Shown here: piece after piece, positions 6,830 to 14,019 of the stretch
How the letters are laid out: each line of letters begins with the position of its first letter
Numbering within the stretch: the stretch's first letter is position 1
NCBI GenBank assembly: GCA_947176355.1
Contig: CAMWQY010000031.1
Coordinates: 1-14,275 of the forward strand
From: an uncultured Porphyromonadaceae bacterium
GTDB taxonomy: Bacteria; Bacteroidota; Bacteroidia; Bacteroidales; Muribaculaceae
DNA length: 14,275 nt
Reading direction: 5' to 3'
Notes under the pieces: generated by a model
Database searches by the model: none
What the model saw: the letters and a program-made list of their open reading frames with translations, nothing else
What the model was told of the DNA's origin: nothing
Position numbers and translations under genes: made by a program

Positions 6830-7455
6830 AAGGAGCTACTTTTGTAGACCTTGACGGCACATTGATTTCCGGCAATTCTACGCATATTTTCATGAAGCGA
6901 CTTCCTCGCCTACTCCTTAAAAGGCGAGCGCCTGGAGCCGCTATATGCACATTATGGCAAACCTGGCTACGAAGTATGAGGATTATCAGCCATCGAAAAA
7001 TGAAGTGGCATCTGACAAAAACAGCCCGACGCCATCTTTTGGAAACGGATTGGGAAGATCTGGCTGATACAATTGCCCAATCCGTCAATACTCATGTAGC
7101 GGATCTTATAGAGTCGAGACGTAGACTCGGATGCCTGACTTATATAGCCACTGCTGCCATCGAAGAGTATACCCTACCATTATGCCACCGGCTGGGATAT
7201 GATGGAGTCATTGCCACAAAATTCACCGACGACATAGAGGAGTTCGCCGAAATGAAAGGAGTTGCGAAGCATGAGGCTATCGACAATCTCTTAATGCAAG
7301 AAAACTTGCGTCTTGAATCTTTCATCACTGACCATCCCGACGACCTTCCTACCGCTAAAGCATATCCATACTTGACAGTAGTGGTAAATCCTTCCCAAAA
7401 GACAGCTGACCAATTCAGGGAAGTTGGAGTGACCCGCTATCTAATATGCGAATAG
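6802..7455 (+). CDS. HAD-superfamily phosphatase
   Basis: Phosphatase-type HAD protein of 217 residues, similar to the PSPase-like (HAD-IB) branch. Motif I is FVDLDGTLISGN (14-25) with nucleophile Asp16 and acid/base Asp18. An alpha-helical cap follows (about 28-100), rich in Arg and Lys. Motif II is ATAAIEE, where a Thr fills the usual Ser/Thr place. Motif III Lys lies in EMKGVAKHEAID, and motif IV is DHPDDLPTA. All catalytic positions are present. The start at 6802 overlaps the phosphoribosyltransferase by 28 bases. The 3' end overlaps the convergent antiporter gene by 19 bases. Substrate unknown; a phosphosugar or phosphoribosylated glycan intermediate is plausible from context. Confidence 0.87.
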   Translation: MVERLQEPLKGATFVDLDGTLISGNSTHIFMKRLPRLLLKRRAPGAAICTLWQTWLRSMRIISHRKMKWHLTKTARRHLLETDWEDLADTIAQSVNTHVADLIESRRRLGCLTYIATAAIEEYTLPLCHRLGYDGVIATKFTDDIEEFAEMKGVAKHEAIDNLLMQENLRLESFITDHPDDLPTAKAYPYLTVVVNPSQKTADQFREVGVTRYLICE

Positions 7456-8723
7456 CGTCTTGGGAAAAGAAACACAATAGATAGCATAAGACTTAATCCG
7501 AGAGCCCATGGATAATAAAGATACGGGAATGGAGCAGCCGGAGAAATCCCTGCAAGCGATGTGGCAAGTAGGGTCTGCGCCCCGTATGGAATAAGACACT
7601 GCACTACACAAGAAGCAGAGTCGAGAATCGAGGCACTTTTTCTTGGGTCGATGCCAAATTTATCTGAAATATCCTTAGCAAGACTTCCAACTGTAATGAT
7701 AGCCACTGTATTATTGGCAGTGCAGAGATTTACAATACCGACAAGGACAGCCAAGGTGGCTTGTGCACCACGCAAACCGGATATACGCCTTGTCAGCACA
7801 TTAAGGATATAGCTAATTCCTCCGCAAGCCTTTATCACTCCGAGCATTCCTGATGCAAGGAGGGTGATTATTATTAGCCCTCCCATTCCCTCAATTCCGG
7901 AACCTACAAAACCCGCCATATCAAGAAGCCCAATACCCTTTATGGCACCTAAAATTACTGCGCAACCAATACCGAGAGTCAGGACAACCGTCACATTCAA
8001 GCCGACCACCGCTGTCACTATCACCATCAGATACGGCAGCATAAGCCACGGATCACCGGATTGATGTGTCTCAATTATCGGCACGTCGGGGACAATCAAT
8101 ATATAACAAAGAAGAGTTACAATGGCTGCCGGAAGAGCTATCCAAAGATTTACTTTAAACTTATCTTGCATCTGACATCCTTGCGAACGTGTGGCGGCAA
8201 TCGTAGTGTCTGATATGAACGACAAGTTGTCGCCAAAGAATGCTCCACCCAACACAATTCCTACAAAAAACGCCACATTCCCCCCTTCTGCTGAAGCGAG
8301 TTCGGCTGCCAAAGGCGTGAGCGCAACTACAGTGCCGACAGAGGTCCCGATGGAAAAAGAAATGATGCAGGCTGCCAGAAATAGTGTCGGCACTATATAT
8401 TGCGGCGGGAATATACTGAGGGTGAAGTTGACAGTGGCATCCACAGCCCCTATTTCCTTGGCTAAGGATGCAAATGCTCCGGCAAGCACGAATATCCATA
8501 TCATATAAATGATATCTTTATCGGCTGCAGCTGAAGAAAAAGTTTCGATACGCTCTTTCAGGCTTTTGCCTCGATATATTATAATAGCCCACATTGAAGC
8601 TGCCAGAAGAGCTACCGAAATTGGAATTTTATAAAAATCACCGATTATAGCGGAGACCGCCACGTATAGCAGCAGGAAGACCAACATTGGTGAAAGGGCC
8701 AAAAGACCATTATTCGTTGTCAT
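7437..8723 (-). CDS. NhaC-family Na+/H+ antiporter-like transporter
   Basis: Inner-membrane secondary transporter of 428 residues with about ten to twelve hydrophobic segments. The family landmark AFFGDNLSFISDTTIAATRSQG (161-182) is intact, preceded by SFSIGTSVGTVVALTPLAAE (122-141) and followed by a C-terminal copy of the pattern, TANNTVAIITVGSLAKDI. These Asp-, Ser- and Thr-bearing helix breaks are where the ion passes in the NhaC/NhaD type. Family members exchange sodium for protons, some with organic substrates, so the cargo is not certain. It is last in a tight minus-strand run, starting 13 bases after the MptE-like gene. No terminator is visible after it, and its end overlaps the HAD gene on the other strand. 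Confidence 0.9.
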   Translation of the reverse strand: MTTNNGLLALSPMLVFLLLYVAVSAIIGDFYKIPISVALLAASMWAIIIYRGKSLKERIETFSSAAADKDIIYMIWIFVLAGAFASLAKEIGAVDATVNFTLSIFPPQYIVPTLFLAACIISFSIGTSVGTVVALTPLAAELASAEGGNVAFFVGIVLGGAFFGDNLSFISDTTIAATRSQGCQMQDKFKVNLWIALPAAIVTLLCYILIVPDVPIIETHQSGDPWLMLPYLMVIVTAVVGLNVTVVLTLGIGCAVILGAIKGIGLLDMAGFVGSGIEGMGGLIIITLLASGMLGVIKACGGISYILNVLTRRISGLRGAQATLAVLVGIVNLCTANNTVAIITVGSLAKDISDKFGIDPRKSASILDSASCVVQCLIPYGAQTLLATSLAGISPAAPFPYLYYPWALGLSLMLSIVFLFPRRYSHIR

Positions 8724-8736
8724 CTTTGTCGTCGAA

Positions 8737-9573
8737 TTAATTTAATTGAGATCGAGGAAATGCGTCGATAAAGCTACCTGGAGTACAGTTGGTGATTTTT
8801 GCTCCAATTTTTGAAGCATAGTCGGCTATCTGATGGTAAGAGCGGAAAGCGATCGTAAGACTGTTTAGAATATCATGGAGATGATAGCCGGCATACTCCT
8901 GCGCTACTCGCTCAAATTCCTTGTCATTATCTTTGTAGAAATGTTTCTGAACTGATATGACTCGATTTTTGTCGTCAACCCAAAGGTCACGGCTCCATGT
9001 ATGGTCGGCTCCTACAATATATATATCCCGATAGCCCTCACGGAGTGCTATCATTATCGATGCTATAAGTACATTTCGTGGCCGTGGCATAGCCAAGCCC
9101 TTACGATAGAGCCAATGCACCAGACCTGAGAGGCCCTCGCCCGGGGTGAGATTGTATCTCTTAACTGTAATATGTGTATTATGTTTGATTGAATCCGGGA
9201 TTTTTGCTTTGCATGGCATATACAGACTCATATCCCAGTCAGTTCCTGCAATATTTTCCCAAAGCCTGACGACATTCGGATCGGCAGATTTTCCATCCTG
9301 CCCTGTGCGGAAGAAATGAGGATCTGCAAGCACATAGATATCGGGCTTCAATTCAAAATAGCTGTCGGCATTAGCGGCAAAATTGACCGCAAGGGTCTTT
9401 GACTTCTTCAGTATATCAGAATTGTTGGCAATTGTATCGCGCAGAGAGGGTCCATTGCCCATTATTATCAATGCTTCATCTTTCGGAGTCCCGGCAGGGG
9501 AAGGGCGTTTGGAAAGGAGCAATACCTTACCAAACGAGGCGATTCCGTCTATGATATTCTTTATTATTCTCAT
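8737..9573 (-). CDS. MptE/DUF115-like protein with GT42-like features
   Basis: 278-residue Rossmann-like protein. The glycine-rich motif IIMGNGPSL (36-44) and KPDIYVLADPHF (76-87) are typical of the DUF115/MptE-like family. That family includes 6-hydroxymethylpterin diphosphokinases and domains of Maf flagellin glycosylation proteins. Several points also resemble family 42 sialyltransferases: Arg166 before a helix, GYRDIYIVGADHTW (180-193), HLHD (231-234) and NCTPGS (262-267). In a run with an epimerase-like gene and opposite a glycosyltransferase unit, a sugar-transfer role is more likely than pterin synthesis, but this is inference. There is no signal peptide; the first 20 residues are mildly hydrophobic. 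It starts 10 bases after the epimerase-like gene. Confidence 0.7.
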   Translation of the reverse strand: MRIIKNIIDGIASFGKVLLLSKRPSPAGTPKDEALIIMGNGPSLRDTIANNSDILKKSKTLAVNFAANADSYFELKPDIYVLADPHFFRTGQDGKSADPNVVRLWENIAGTDWDMSLYMPCKAKIPDSIKHNTHITVKRYNLTPGEGLSGLVHWLYRKGLAMPRPRNVLIASIMIALREGYRDIYIVGADHTWSRDLWVDDKNRVISVQKHFYKDNDKEFERVAQEYAGYHLHDILNSLTIAFRSYHQIADYASKIGAKITNCTPGSFIDAFPRSQLN

Positions 9574-9583
9574 TGCTTACATA

Positions 9584-10489
9584 TTAATCCAGGTAGGGAT
9601 AATCTTCATTTACCCTGCTGATTACGTCGATGGTTGGATATGGATTCCAGTGCGGCAAAGCCATTTTTAAGGCTTCGGATGAGAGTGTGAGAGTCTTGCT
9701 CCTCCTTGATAGAATCTCAGGAGAGAGTGAGGCGTTGACAGCAGGAAGCCAGGAAGCAAATTTCCAAGCGACATCAGCCCATTTCTTAGGCAGGAATGTC
9801 TGGCGCTTCATTGCTCCTGAATTAGAACTCATTGCTTCAGCTAATTCTATCCATTTAGCACCCTTCCCATCTGAAATGTTAAAGATTCCGCCAATAGAAT
9901 GGAGTTTTTCAATCGCTTCTGCTACATCGGATGCACAGACAAGACTGAGCATTGCATCGTTGTCTCTAACATGGATATACCTGCTATTGACGACATCGTT
10001 GAAGAGACTTCTCATTTCCCCTTTGACACCTTTTCCAAACATCCGGGCAGGTCGGACTATTGTCAGCAAGACGTCATGGTCAGCACACCATTTCCTGACC
10101 GTTTCTTCAGCACGCGCCTTCGACTGCCCAACTTTCGTAGCAGCCCAAAGTTGATGATCTTCTTTGATGTCTTCTCCGGAGTCTGGACTATATACTTCCC
10201 AACTTGACACGTAGACAAATTCCTTAGGTGGATTCGCCTCAAGAGCTTCGAGAAGCCTTCGAGTCCCATCAAGATTAAGATCCAAGGCATCTCCCTCGTC
10301 GTGAGATCCGGCAGCATGCACCACCAGATCAAATGTCTTCTCTCCAAATCGGGGAATTTCTTTAGTCAAATCACATATTATGTCGGCGTCATGACGCTGA
10401 AGAGTAGCCACAACGTTATCCTCATTTTTCAAAATAGGGAGGAGATAGCTTCCAAGCATCCCCGCCCCCCCTGTCACAAGTATATTCAT
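9584..10489 (-). CDS. NAD(P)-dependent epimerase/dehydratase-like protein (extended SDR)
   Basis: 301-residue extended short-chain dehydrogenase. The nucleotide-binding motif TGGAGMLG (6-13) opens the protein, followed by LVVHAAGSHDEG (55-66), a DLNLDGTRRLLEA stretch (70-82) and FVYVSSWEVYS (91-101), whose Ser95/Ser96 fits the catalytic Ser region. At the usual YxxxK site the sequence reads VGQSK (120-124): the Lys is kept but the Tyr is Val. This argues against ordinary redox catalysis at C4, so the protein may be a non-catalytic or altered NAD-binding relative. The rest (IVRPARMFGKG, FNISDG) is canonical for sugar epimerases. It starts 2 bases after the 253-residue gene, so translation is probably coupled. 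Substrate unknown; a nucleotide-sugar is likely. Confidence 0.85.
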   Translation of the reverse strand: MNILVTGGAGMLGSYLLPILKNEDNVVATLQRHDADIICDLTKEIPRFGEKTFDLVVHAAGSHDEGDALDLNLDGTRRLLEALEANPPKEFVYVSSWEVYSPDSGEDIKEDHQLWAATKVGQSKARAEETVRKWCADHDVLLTIVRPARMFGKGVKGEMRSLFNDVVNSRYIHVRDNDAMLSLVCASDVAEAIEKLHSIGGIFNISDGKGAKWIELAEAMSSNSGAMKRQTFLPKKWADVAWKFASWLPAVNASLSPEILSRRSKTLTLSSEALKMALPHWNPYPTIDVISRVNEDYPYLD

Positions 10490-10491
10490 AA

Positions 10492-11253
10492 CTATTTATG
10501 ATATTTCTTCACAATATCGGGAGATTTTCTTTTTGCCTCTTCCAAACTAATGTCCATCCCATGATAGACATTATTTCTTCCCGGTCGGAATTCCACAAAA
10601 GTCTTATACTTTTTATCATAAGTGTAGAGATATGTCCTATCATTCACATCCCCTGGATACTCGTCAAAAGCCAATGATAATAGACTCTTAGCATATTCTT
10701 CATCATTTTTATAATAAGCAGAGAATGCGGAAACATTCTTGACACCAAGTTTTCTATTATTATGATAGTGCTTCAATTGCTCCAGTCGGGGTAGATAAGT
10801 GTCAATTAAATCCAACAACGTTATTTTGCCATAAGGATTATAATTATTGATTTCTTCAAATGTATGGTCAGAAGATAATAAAATTTTTGACGAATCCATA
10901 TTCGCTCCCGCAAATATTTTTTTCGAATGCTCCGCAAAAAGTAATGCAAAAAGCTGCTGTTTCACCGTATCCTGATTCTTTTGAGGCAATTCCGAAATAA
11001 TGTCGGGATCAATTTTTATATGCACAGCCTTATTTTCCACATTCATTTCGATGACAGGCAATTTAAGCAGTAGTCTATAGGTTTCGTAGGACCGAAGAAA
11101 AACATTACTTTCTAAAAGAATTTCATCCCAATCTCCTGCTACATAGAGCGTAACGTATTGAGGAAGACCAAGAAGACAAAGATTTTCGAATGCCATCTCA
11201 TCATCTTCTCTTTGCACAATAATCGGCAAGTATGGAGCTATGGAAATTCTCAT
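10492..11253 (-). CDS. Unrecognised protein paired with an AAA/ABC ATPase
   Basis: 253 residues of a family I do not recognise, with no signal peptide or membrane segment. The N-terminal half is a mixed alpha/beta region. The C-terminal third looks like a separate domain: SAFSAYYKNDEEYAKSLLS, then a strand pair YLYTYDKKYKTFV and a polar motif RPGRNN followed by VYHGMD (about 223-234). Its Arg, Asn, Tyr and His are the kind of residues that form nuclease or nucleotidyl-transfer sites. The gene overlaps the ATPase gene by 4 bases (ATGA), a mark of coupled synthesis. Base composition is AT-rich: 10801-10860 holds 15 G/C in 60, against 32 in 60 at 10261-10320 in the epimerase-like gene. Context suggests an effector or partner of the ATPase; function unknown. 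Confidence 0.8.
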   Translation of the reverse strand: MRISIAPYLPIIVQREDDEMAFENLCLLGLPQYVTLYVAGDWDEILLESNVFLRSYETYRLLLKLPVIEMNVENKAVHIKIDPDIISELPQKNQDTVKQQLFALLFAEHSKKIFAGANMDSSKILLSSDHTFEEINNYNPYGKITLLDLIDTYLPRLEQLKHYHNNRKLGVKNVSAFSAYYKNDEEYAKSLLSLAFDEYPGDVNDRTYLYTYDKKYKTFVEFRPGRNNVYHGMDISLEEAKRKSPDIVKKYHK

Positions 11254-12539
11254 TTTCTATTCGCTAATATAATAGCGCGGAAATCATTATCCAGCGAGTC
11301 CATAAATCCTTTAGGCATTCCTCCTTCAATCCTACCGGTATCAGACATGGGAATAGTCTGGTATTCACTGCAACCTTCATCATGCTCCACAAATACCAAA
11401 TGTACCATTGCCGGAGATATAATCTTTTCAGCTATTCTTCTCCTAAGTCGTGTAATAAAATGATCGCTATGAGTTTCAACCATTACATTCACTTGTTTTT
11501 CTTTACACAAATAGATGAAGAAATCTGCCATAGAAGCCTGTATGCTGGGATGCATGTGGACTTCCGGATCTTCCACTATCATCAAGGCTCCTGCCTTTGA
11601 TATACTTCCTTGAGTGACAATAGGAAGAATCTGACTGAGGCCAAAACCCATGTGCATCAGATCTACCTTTACTCTTTCATTTGTAGTCACTACCACTCTA
11701 TAAAGCTTGCCGGGCTCCTTGACCACGTCTATTTCATGAGCCAAATGAAACCTATTGCATATCCATTCCTTCACAAGCGCAAAAGCCTCCTTATCATCAT
11801 GGCTAATACGATCAAGAATAAACCTAGTATTTTCACCGTCAGGCAAAACATATCTGCTTTCTATATCAGTCTGGTAACTTCTTGCCAACACTGGAGCAAC
11901 TCTAAGAGGAGCTATATATGTGACATTTTCAAGCACACTTACAAGAGTCTCACGTGCAGCCTTCATTATGGGTAATTCAAGTGAATTTCCATTTTTCTTC
12001 AAAAAGACAGGGAAGAAATTGACAAAGGAATAGCGGTCAGCCTCCAAACCATTCTTTGCCTTTCCGTCTTCCATAAAATCATATACTTTTTTGTTAGGAC
12101 GCCATGAAAGAGTATTATCTATATTGCTTCCATTTGAAAGGGCAATAGAAAGGTTGAATTCCGAAACAACAAATGTACCATCACTTTTGACCTTGAATGA
12201 TACAGATAGAAACATTCTGTCGACACCCTTGACACTATCCTTTGCATATTGCTGTATAGCTGTATTGTTCAGTTCTTTTTCATTGAGAATAAGAGCGAAT
12301 CCTATAGTGCCGCCTTTCTTATTATGAATCAAATCCAACAACGAATTTGCATATACGTATGGACCGTTGATGTTCAGAATTTCACTCGTAGATGAATTTA
12401 AAGTCTGTTTCAACAAAAGCAATGCCTGAATAACTGAGCTTTTTCCACTGCTATTCACACCTGCTAAAACCGACAGATCAGAAATATCCAATCCGGCGAC
12501 ATGCTCTATCGACTTGAAATTATCTATACTTAGAATCAT
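11250..12539 (-). CDS. AAA/ABC-type ATPase with DUF3696-like C-terminus
   Basis: 429-residue ATPase of the RecF/SMC-like (OLD-related) type. Walker A is AGVNSSGKSS (26-35). A signature-like MGFGLSQILPI lies at 297-307, Walker B with its catalytic acid is LMIVEDPEVHMHP (319-331), and the H-loop is VMVETHSDHFI (352-362). The long stretch between (about 55-290) is the insertion usual in this class. The end, GRIEGGMPKGFMDSLDNDF (402-420), resembles the DUF3696 tail. No TOPRIM nuclease domain follows, so any effector must be a separate protein, and the 253-residue gene overlapping its stop by 4 bases is the obvious candidate. Such ATPases are frequent in two-gene phage-defence systems. It has its own perfect promoter and lower GC than its neighbours (21 of 60 at 12301-12360), suggesting acquisition by transfer. 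Confidence 0.9.
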   Translation of the reverse strand: MILSIDNFKSIEHVAGLDISDLSVLAGVNSSGKSSVIQALLLLKQTLNSSTSEILNINGPYVYANSLLDLIHNKKGGTIGFALILNEKELNNTAIQQYAKDSVKGVDRMFLSVSFKVKSDGTFVVSEFNLSIALSNGSNIDNTLSWRPNKKVYDFMEDGKAKNGLEADRYSFVNFFPVFLKKNGNSLELPIMKAARETLVSVLENVTYIAPLRVAPVLARSYQTDIESRYVLPDGENTRFILDRISHDDKEAFALVKEWICNRFHLAHEIDVVKEPGKLYRVVVTTNERVKVDLMHMGFGLSQILPIVTQGSISKAGALMIVEDPEVHMHPSIQASMADFFIYLCKEKQVNVMVETHSDHFITRLRRRIAEKIISPAMVHLVFVEHDEGCSEYQTIPMSDTGRIEGGMPKGFMDSLDNDFRAIILANRK

Positions 12540-12564
12540 TTCTTCTACATATTGATGGGTACTG

Positions 12565-12595
12565 CAAAATTACAAAAAAAAGCCTGGATTACAAA
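12565..12595 (-). promoter_or_regulatory. Bacteroidetes-type promoter of the ATPase gene pair
   Basis: On the minus strand TTTG (12592-12595), 19 bases, then TAATTTTG (12565-12572): an exact consensus match. It lies in the 58 bases between the SemiSWEET stop and the ATPase start and gives a leader of about 18-20 bases. I see no comparable promoter ahead of the later genes of the run, so it may drive everything down to 7437. Confidence 0.8.
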
Positions 12596-12597
12596 AT

Positions 12598-12873
12598 TTA
12601 AGAATTTCTTTTTTTGCTGTCGTTGTGGATCTTTATGGCAAAGATGATTATGGAGCAGACGGTAGCTATCGTGTTGGTAATTACGATGGGAATGTTGCCA
12701 AGCAGGATTCCTTGGATGACAAAGAGTACGGATCCAAGTCCCAACATAAGAAAAGTGGGCATCGCGATGCCGTCAGTATCTCGCGTACGGATGGTGGCTA
12801 TTGCCTGCGGAAGATAACCGAAGATCATGCAAAGGGCAGCTCCATAGCCGGCTATATTTATTATAGTCTCCAT
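12598..12873 (-). CDS. SemiSWEET sugar transporter
   Basis: Half-size bacterial SWEET homologue of 91 residues, which works as a dimer to let sugars cross the inner membrane along their gradient. Three hydrophobic helices are visible (about 4-26, 39-58 and 61-82). The Pro-Gln pair that gives the PQ-loop family its name is at 22-23 in GYLPQAIATIRTRDTDGIA, and the Asn of helix 3 that contacts sugar is probably Asn67 (VITNTIA). The place usually held by Trp in helix 2 appears to be Phe51, so substrate preference may differ. It is separate from the ATPase gene (58 bases apart) and divergent from the cation transporter. Confidence 0.92.
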   Translation of the reverse strand: METIINIAGYGAALCMIFGYLPQAIATIRTRDTDGIAMPTFLMLGLGSVLFVIQGILLGNIPIVITNTIATVCSIIIFAIKIHNDSKKRNS

Positions 12874-12979
12874 ATTAAATTAACATTAATCACAAATTAT
12901 CTATTAGAAGAACGCAACATTTTTCTGAATGTTTTAGACCCGGACTTACAAAACCGGCCTTTATATAGTAAAAATAGCG

Positions 12980-13000
12980 AACTTATATGTTATATAAGTT
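12980..13000. repeat. 21-bp palindrome upstream of the cation transporter
   Basis: AACTTATAT, a 3-base spacer, then ATATAAGTT: a perfect 9-bp inverted repeat in the divergent region between SemiSWEET and the cation diffusion facilitator, ending 32 bases before the latter's ATG. Its size and place fit an operator for a dimeric repressor, perhaps metal-responsive, but no regulator gene is in the window. I found no convincing promoter for either flanking gene in 12874-13032. Confidence 0.5.
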
Positions 13001-13032
13001 GTAAGATTACAATTAAATGTTAGCTACTACGT

Positions 13033-13959
13033 ATGGAATGCAAAAAAGATAATGCAGATGTGACCGAAGTATCGGAAGAGGTAAAAATTGGAAGACATGT
13101 CACTTGGGTTGGATTTTGGACCAATGCAGGGCTTTCTGTGATGAAAATTCTTGCCGGTGTGTTCGGACGTTCATCTGCAATGGTCGCTGATGGCGTGCAT
13201 TCTGCATCCGATCTTCTGACAGATATTGCAGTTCTAATAGTGATAGGTGTCTCTCGAAAGAAGGCAGATCCTTCACATTCATACGGATATGGCAAGATTG
13301 AGACTTTCGTGACATTCCTCATGTCTTTGCTACTGGGAGCTGTCGGCATTGGAATATTAGTCGACGGAGTAGAAAGAGGTATCTCATTCTTTAAAGGAGA
13401 CGAAATCATGCAACCGACATGGCTTGCATTAGGAATGGCAATCGCTTCCATAGCAGCAAAAGAATGGTTGTTTAGATACACACGATCCGCTGCCAGAAAA
13501 ATAGCATCGTCAGCGATGGAAGCCAATGCATGGCATCATCGGTCGGATGCCTTCTCTTCTCTTGCCACACTCGCCGGCATTGCAGGCGCCATGTTTCTCG
13601 GTCCGAAATGGCGTTTCCTCGACCCATTGGCGGCTGTTGTCGTCAGCGCTCTTATTGTAGCCATGGCATGTAATATGGCAAAGACCTCTGTAAAGGAATT
13701 AGTTGAGGCTTCCTTGCCTAAAGAAGACTCAGATGCCATTGCCAATATCATCATGACGACACCGGGAGTGAAAGATTTCCATCATCTGCGTTCCAGAAGC
13801 AATGGGAATACAAAGATAATAGATTTCCACATAAAGCTTGATCCGGATATCACATTGAAAGCAGCCCACGACATAGCCACAAATGTAGAAAATCGTCTCA
13901 AAGCCGAATTCAATCCCTCTGTAGTCAACATTCACATGGAGCCTTACAGAAAAGTTTGA
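13033..13959 (+). CDS. Cation diffusion facilitator (CDF) family metal exporter
   Basis: Inner-membrane divalent-metal/proton antiporter, 308 residues, probably acting on zinc, iron or manganese. The six-helix domain spans about 25-215. The metal site is visible as His56-xxx-Asp60 in ADGVHSASD of helix 2 and His168-xxx-Asp172 in WHHRSD of helix 5. Histidine in helix 2 is more common in zinc transporters than the Asp of FieF. The cytoplasmic C-terminal domain (about 216-308), with HHLRSRSNGNTKIIDFHIKLD, is the ferredoxin-like dimerisation domain. Length and all motifs are complete. It stands alone, with a palindrome upstream and the uxuA promoter overlapping its last codons. Confidence 0.94.
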   Translation: MECKKDNADVTEVSEEVKIGRHVTWVGFWTNAGLSVMKILAGVFGRSSAMVADGVHSASDLLTDIAVLIVIGVSRKKADPSHSYGYGKIETFVTFLMSLLLGAVGIGILVDGVERGISFFKGDEIMQPTWLALGMAIASIAAKEWLFRYTRSAARKIASSAMEANAWHHRSDAFSSLATLAGIAGAMFLGPKWRFLDPLAAVVVSALIVAMACNMAKTSVKELVEASLPKEDSDAIANIIMTTPGVKDFHHLRSRSNGNTKIIDFHIKLDPDITLKAAHDIATNVENRLKAEFNPSVVNIHMEPYRKV

Positions 13960-13986
13960 TTATTTCGGAAAGATTGATTAATTTTG
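13955..13986 (+). promoter_or_regulatory. Bacteroidetes-type promoter of uxuA
   Basis: TTTG (13955-13958), 20 bases, then TAATTTTG (13979-13986): an exact match. The -33 box lies in the last sense codon and stop codon of the CDF gene. Transcription would begin near 13993, giving a leader of about 27 bases before the ATG at 14020. Confidence 0.8.
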
Positions 13987-14019
13987 TGATTAGAAAACTT
14001 GAATTTAAACCAGTATAAT

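Noticed and set aside
11250..12539. OLD-family nuclease
   Set aside because: The ATPase core is present, but the protein ends after a DUF3696-like tail with no room for a TOPRIM domain.
13020..13526. 168-codon open frame antisense to the CDF gene
   Set aside because: It is opposite the membrane helices of a complete, conserved transporter and has no motif of its own.
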